Assembly: GCF_002272015.1 (NCBI RefSeq) | Contig: NZ_NPBY01000088.1 | Coordinates: 1-38,411, forward strand | DNA: 38,411 nucleotides | Reading direction: 5' to 3' | DNA from: Paenibacillus campinasensis | GTDB taxonomy: Bacteria; Bacillota; Bacilli; Paenibacillales; Paenibacillaceae | In this document: one piece after another, positions 34,554 through 38,411 of the stretch | Position numbering within the stretch: the stretch's first letter is position 1 | Layout: each line of letters starts with the position of its first letter | Notes under the pieces: model-generated | The model's database searches: none | Seen by the model: the letters and a program-made list of their open reading frames with translations, nothing else | What the model was told of the DNA's origin: nothing | Program-made: the position numbers and the translations under genes

Positions 34554-36371
34554 TCAATAGTATGTTGAATTATCCTCCTGAAGCAGACCGAGCGTATTGG
34601 CCACCGCCACAGCTTTTCCTCTTCGGTCAACGTTCAGCTTTTCGAGGATTTTCTTAACATGGGTCTTGACCGTCTCTTGACTGAGGGTGAGGTTTGCTGC
34701 AATCTCTTTATTGGATAGACCTTTCGAGACCAGACGAAGCACTTCCTTCTCCCTTGCCGTTAAATCGTAGGTATGTCCTGCCCCCTGCGGGCTTGCAGAT
34801 TGGAGGCGGGGCCCGGAAGGAGACGGGCTGGAATGAAGACTGGCTTTGATGGCGAATAATGCCTGGGAGGCAATGTTTCTCAAGACGGGAAATCGCTCGG
34901 GTACGAACGCTTTTGCGGTCATCTCGTTTTCTAAATATAATACGCCCAGAAGCTGCTCCTGAGTTATTACGGGAAGATAAAGTACAGATCCCTTTGGTGT
35001 GCGAGATGGAACATTTGCCTTAGATTCGATAAAGCCCTCTCCCTGTGCCGCGGCGGGTCCATACACAACCCCCTTCGTTTCTGCCGATTGATAAAGCAAA
35101 TGTCGGTTAATCCGATGGGCGGACTCAAGTGGTTTATTCCTGAATGCGGTCTTCATCTGTCTGCCATCAAATTCTGCTTCAGTCACCACATGCCAGGTTC
35201 CGTCCTGCTGCATCAGCATGAATCCGCAATGAGCGCCGGCATTCATGACTAACAGCTGCATAAAGCTTTCAGCTACCCGCTTCATCTCCGTTTCCATAGT
35301 GAAAATATGTGAGGCCTGAACCACAGCGGCTAACTCCAGCACTTGCGGATAATTGGCTATATGTCCGGATAGGGGCATGGAACCTGCTCCGCCTAAGGCC
35401 TGGTCGGTTTTCTGCATTGTTTTGAGAGCGAATGCTTGTTGCGGCGGTTGAACCAGAATCGATTCGGAGGAGACTTGGTTCGTGGCATCGTCTTTGTATA
35501 GCGATGTAGTTATCTTGTTCTCAACAGCTAACTGATTTTGTTTAATTGATTCCATAATGTCTTTCATACTTGAATAACGGTCATCCGGGTCTTTTTCCAG
35601 CATCTTCATGATGAGCTCGGCTATCCATAGAGGGATGTTTACATCATGGAAGGGCTCAGGTTTCAAGGTTAGATGGGCGTGAGCCCATTGCAAAGCGTCT
35701 TGGGCAGCAAAAGGAAGCCTCTGACATAACAGTTCGTAGAACGTCATACCAAGTGAGTAGATATCGGCCCTTGCATCCAACTGATGAGCCATTCTTCCGG
35801 TTTGCTCCGGAGACATATAGACAGGGTTGCCTTCCAGGCTCCCATAACCGTTCGGCTCCAATTGCTCCTGGCGTGCGGCGTATCCGAAGCCCGTCAAATA
35901 CACGTCCTGTGAGCTTTCCTGGATCAGGAGAGTATCGGGCCTGATATTAAGATGAAGAATACCGTGTGAATGGAGTTCATGCAGACGGTAGGCGGCCCGA
36001 TCTAGCATCTGTATTAACTTTAGAGGAGATGCGCCGTGCCTTCGTACATACTCCCTGGCAGTAATAGCATGGATAGGGTGAAACTCTAGCACCATCATCG
36101 TTTTGAGCAAAGTATAGGATACGGGTCTCAGCAGCCCATCCATATTCAGATCTTTGAGAAAATGATATTCATGAATAAGCTTCGCGTTTTCGATTGTTGT
36201 TCGTACGCCCTCTTTAACGACTTTTAGGAGCATGGTTTTTCCGGTTCGTTCTGAACGGGCATACACTACCAGTAGATGTGAATCCTGGTAGACGATACTT
36301 GTGATCGTATATCCTGGGATTTCCAACATTTCGCTAGTTCCTTTTTCTCGGCCTGTAGTATGCAACTTCAT
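34554..36371 (-). CDS. Pseudokinase-GAF-LuxR fusion regulator
   Basis: A 605-residue soluble protein. Residues 20-280 have the PknB-type protein kinase fold: Lys50 in MLLKVV, HGILHLNIRPDTLLI at the catalytic loop, YLTGFGYA at the DFG position, then VYMSPEQTGRMAHQLDARAD and IYSLGMTFYELLCQRLPF. The catalytic Asp is Asn142, the loop Lys is Arg144, the loop Asn is Thr147 and the DFG Asp is Gly161, so phosphotransfer is unlikely. The MSPEQTGRM pattern is that of large PknB-AAA-GAF-histidine kinase proteins, but the AAA and kinase parts are absent. Residues about 345-510 look like a GAF sensor. Residues 535-600 are a LuxR helix-turn-helix (TAREKEVLRLVSKGLSNKEI, then VKTHVKKILEKLNV). GGAGG precedes ATG. 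A transcription regulator answering to an unknown ligand is inferred. Confidence 0.88.
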   Translation of the reverse strand: MKLHTTGREKGTSEMLEIPGYTITSIVYQDSHLLVVYARSERTGKTMLLKVVKEGVRTTIENAKLIHEYHFLKDLNMDGLLRPVSYTLLKTMMVLEFHPIHAITAREYVRRHGASPLKLIQMLDRAAYRLHELHSHGILHLNIRPDTLLIQESSQDVYLTGFGYAARQEQLEPNGYGSLEGNPVYMSPEQTGRMAHQLDARADIYSLGMTFYELLCQRLPFAAQDALQWAHAHLTLKPEPFHDVNIPLWIAELIMKMLEKDPDDRYSSMKDIMESIKQNQLAVENKITTSLYKDDATNQVSSESILVQPPQQAFALKTMQKTDQALGGAGSMPLSGHIANYPQVLELAAVVQASHIFTMETEMKRVAESFMQLLVMNAGAHCGFMLMQQDGTWHVVTEAEFDGRQMKTAFRNKPLESAHRINRHLLYQSAETKGVVYGPAAAQGEGFIESKANVPSRTPKGSVLYLPVITQEQLLGVLYLENEMTAKAFVPERFPVLRNIASQALFAIKASLHSSPSPSGPRLQSASPQGAGHTYDLTAREKEVLRLVSKGLSNKEIAANLTLSQETVKTHVKKILEKLNVDRRGKAVAVANTLGLLQEDNSTYY

Positions 36372-36495
36372 CTATTGCCTCCTACTGTGGCTCGTTTTTA
36401 TCAGTATACCATGCCTGTTGAGCAAGAGAGTGAAAGAATATAGGTTAACTCATGGCAGAAATCTATGTTTGGATTGGTGGTTATCAGGAAATATG

Positions 36496-36543
36496 AAAAA
36501 ACACCCAAACACCCGCATTGGTGTGCGGATGCTGAGTGTTTTG
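36496..36543 (-). terminator. Terminator of the MFS gene
   Basis: On the minus strand an outer AAAACAC/GTGTTTT stem encloses CCGCA/TGCGG, with a T-run after the stem. It stands about 65 bases after the stop of the transporter gene and before the regulator gene, so the two minus-strand genes are probably separate units. Confidence 0.65.
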
Positions 36544-36609
36544 GTGGATAGTATCTCAAGCTTAATTAAGGGTCATCAATTTATTCTTAGCCTTATCTTA
36601 GACATATAG

Positions 36610-37869
36610 TTACTCGCTTGCCCATTCATCCAGCTTGCTGTCTGTTGGCAGCAGCCAGGCAAGGAAGCCGAGGAGCGGAAGGAATCCGACGGCAATCATC
36701 ACGTGATCAATGCCCCATGCGTCACCGAGATTTCCGAGAACGAGTGACCCGATGCCGCCCATGCCGAAGGCAAAGCCTGTGATTAGTCCTGATACCGTCC
36801 CGATATTCCCGGGATGCAGCATCTGTGCATAGACAACGGTCACCGAGAAGCTGGACAGGAGCACGAAGCCGCTAATAACCAGCAGTACCCCGGCCCAGAA
36901 CGAGGATACGAACGGGAGTATCAGTGCAATTGGAGCTGTCCCGATCATGGAGAACATGATCATGTTGCGTCTGCCGTAACGGTCGGCCAGCGGCCCGCCG
37001 AAGAAGGTGCCTATCGCGCCGGAAGCCAGGAACAGAAAGATGTAAATCTGAGCGTTTTCTAAAGAGATCCGGTATGTGTCCATCAGATAAAAAGCATAAT
37101 AACTGCTAATGGCAGCCCCGTACCATGAACGAATAAATACGAGGACAACGAGAACGATGGTGGCATTTCGCACGCTTTTGCGGCGAGCAGGACTGATCGT
37201 TTTGTTGGCTGCTCTTTTCTTGAAGGTGTAGCCTGCCTTGAGCATGCCGGCATACCACGTGGCGATGTAGCTCTGAACAAGGATGCCTGCGCCCGCAACA
37301 AAGGTAAAGAACATCGCGCCTGCCTGGCCGAAAGGAACGAAAATGAATTTGGTCAGCAGCGGAGCCAGGGATTGGCCAGCATTCCCGCCCACCTGGAAGA
37401 TCGATTGAGACAATCCTTTTCGCATCCCGGCAGCCATATGGGCTACCCGCATGCCTTCCGGATGGAAGGTGGCTGAACCCAGTCCGATCAGAATAACGGC
37501 TAACAGAACCAGGGCATACGTTGATGCGTAGGCAAGCAGAAATACGCCGGCAAACGTAAAGCACATGCCGATAGGCAGCAGGATCGGGGTGGGTCTGCGG
37601 TCTGCTGCGTACCCGATCACCGGTTGGATAATGGAAGAAGTGAAATTGATAGCGAATGAAATCCAGCCAATCTGGGTGAAGGTGAGCAATAAGTTATCTT
37701 TTAATATAGGAAAAATGGCAGGAATCACCGATTGGATCGAATCGTTGAACAAGTGCACAAAACTGATGGCAAGCAGTATTCGGTATACGGTTGCCTGCTG
37801 GACACCTCCCGTTGCAGGATTGGGGGGAGGAGATGAAGCTTTATCAAGCGCGACGCCTCTGTCCGCCAT
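36610..37869 (-). CDS. MFS efflux transporter, fosmidomycin-resistance (Fsr) family
   Basis: A 419-residue major facilitator protein with 12 hydrophobic segments. The N-terminal half contains FVHLFNDSIQSVIPAIFPIL, FTQIGWISFAINFTSSIIQP, GYAADRRPTPILLPIGM, ATFHPEGMRVAHMAAGMRKG and SIFQVGGNAGQSLAPLLTKF, which closely follow the pattern of E. coli Fsr and its many Gram-positive relatives. Members export fosmidomycin or other small compounds; the real substrate here is unknown. Its length is near that of Fsr. AAGGGAG precedes ATG 37869. It is read away from the rRNA-type promoter at 38127. No regulatory gene is attached. Confidence 0.9.
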   Translation of the reverse strand: MADRGVALDKASSPPPNPATGGVQQATVYRILLAISFVHLFNDSIQSVIPAIFPILKDNLLLTFTQIGWISFAINFTSSIIQPVIGYAADRRPTPILLPIGMCFTFAGVFLLAYASTYALVLLAVILIGLGSATFHPEGMRVAHMAAGMRKGLSQSIFQVGGNAGQSLAPLLTKFIFVPFGQAGAMFFTFVAGAGILVQSYIATWYAGMLKAGYTFKKRAANKTISPARRKSVRNATIVLVVLVFIRSWYGAAISSYYAFYLMDTYRISLENAQIYIFLFLASGAIGTFFGGPLADRYGRRNMIMFSMIGTAPIALILPFVSSFWAGVLLVISGFVLLSSFSVTVVYAQMLHPGNIGTVSGLITGFAFGMGGIGSLVLGNLGDAWGIDHVMIAVGFLPLLGFLAWLLPTDSKLDEWASE

Positions 37870-38126
37870 ATATGAAACTCCCTTCTTATGTAGGTTGTTG
37901 AATATAAGAACACGGATGACCTAACCTTAAAACCTTTTCGGATTGAAATCAATGGGGAATTCAACAAAATCCCGAAAGGGATTCATTAACCGAGATTCAG
38001 CGCTGGCTGCAAGCAAAAGATATTTTGGCAAAGGGCTTGCTATTTTTTCGTCTCCATGCTATATTACTAACTGTCGCTTTTTTCATATGCTTTATTGCTA
38101 GTTTGGATGGCATTGAAAAAAAGGTG
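37870..38126. other. Intergenic region between MFS gene and rRNA-type promoter
   Basis: No gene is supported. A hairpin AATCCC-GAAA-GGGATT (37968-37983) has a GNRA-type tetraloop. The MFS promoter must lie here on the minus strand, but no convincing -35/-10 pair was found. Confidence 0.4.
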
Positions 38127-38155
38127 TTGACATAAGGTTGGTATCTTGGTATGAT
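38127..38155 (+). promoter_or_regulatory. Strong promoter, probably of an rRNA operon
   Basis: TTGACA (38127-38132) and TATGAT (38150-38155) with 17-base spacing. A/T-rich tracts with poly-A and poly-T lie upstream, as in UP elements. The following leader supports an rRNA operon. Confidence 0.75.
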
Positions 38156-38160
38156 ATAAA

Positions 38161-38411
38161 CCTGCGCTGCTGATGAGGATTCATCAGGGACGCGCAAAAT
38201 CAAGTTCTTTGAAAACTGAACAAATGGAACACGTCAATTGATAAAGTAACGTTTAAATTACGTTAGCTTCTAAATGAGCTTAATCGCTCTTGACAATACT
38301 CGACAGATTGGATTCGCTCAGCCGAGTGGAACCCCGATCTGACGAGATCGATCATCCTCTGGGTGGTCGTTGATGGAACACCTCATGACCTTCGGGCATG
38401 AGATTCCTTCC
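38161..38411 (+). other. Probable 5' leader of a 16S rRNA operon (16S itself outside window)
   Basis: The sequence GTTCTTTGAAAACTGAACA (38204-38222) resembles the boxA-containing element before 16S and 23S rRNA in Bacillus and Paenibacillus. Stem-loops occur at CTGATGA-GGAT-TCATCAG (38170-38187), GATCT-GACG-AGATC (38336-38349) and CTCATG...CATGAG (38382-38402). No coding frame of note is present and the 16S start motif is not reached before the edge. If 16S does not follow, this could be the leader of another structured RNA. Confidence 0.62.

Overview
The window looks like chromosome of a Paenibacillus-type Firmicute (Bacillota). The evidence is the linked pcrB, pcrA and ligA genes, strong AGGAGG-type ribosome binding sites, TTG/GTG starts, S-layer-homology (SLH) surface proteins, CUT1 sugar transporters with LacI control, and an rRNA-type promoter and leader at the right edge. 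No CRISPR array, insertion sequence, phage gene or tRNA was seen. All calls come from reading the sequence; no database search was run.

Region 1 (1-11918) is a cell-surface polysaccharide cluster. It starts with the 3' part of a YfhO-type membrane protein, then a flippase-like membrane protein, a GT4 glycosyltransferase, a membrane-anchored GT2 (polyprenyl-phosphate sugar synthase type), UDP-glucose 6-dehydrogenase, and the dTDP-L-rhamnose set in the order rfbA-rfbC-rfbB-rfbD. An intrinsic terminator follows. Then come a rhamnosyltransferase-like GT2 and, from a separate promoter, a second GT2 overlapping a priming undecaprenyl-phosphate sugar phosphotransferase. The products fit a polymer containing rhamnose and a hexuronic acid. 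Base composition changes across the region, from very AT-rich on the left to GC-richer on the right.

Region 2 (12255-25643) holds pcrB (heptaprenylglyceryl phosphate synthase), pcrA (helicase) and ligA (NAD-dependent DNA ligase). In Bacillus subtilis these form one operon. Here about 8 kb of sucrose/fructan-type utilisation genes lies between pcrA and ligA: a divergent LacI-type repressor, a lipoprotein sugar-binding protein, two permeases, a cytoplasmic GH32 enzyme and a GH13 alpha-glucosidase. Two LacI-type operator candidates sit in the divergent promoter region. ligA has its own promoter, and a strong terminator hairpin lies in its leader.

Region 3 (25969-34488) encodes two large secreted SLH proteins. 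One is a Vpr-like subtilase with an Ala/Glu-rich insertion inside its catalytic domain and a shortened SLH set. The other is a 1251-residue protein with seven tandem repeats of about 90 residues and a different short repeat near its N terminus.

Region 4 (34554-38411) has two minus-strand genes. One is an unusual fusion of a protein kinase-like domain lacking its catalytic residues, a GAF-like domain and a LuxR helix-turn-helix. The other is a fosmidomycin-resistance-type MFS exporter. The right edge carries a near-consensus promoter, a boxA-like element and stem-loops resembling an rRNA operon leader, so 16S rRNA probably starts just outside the window.
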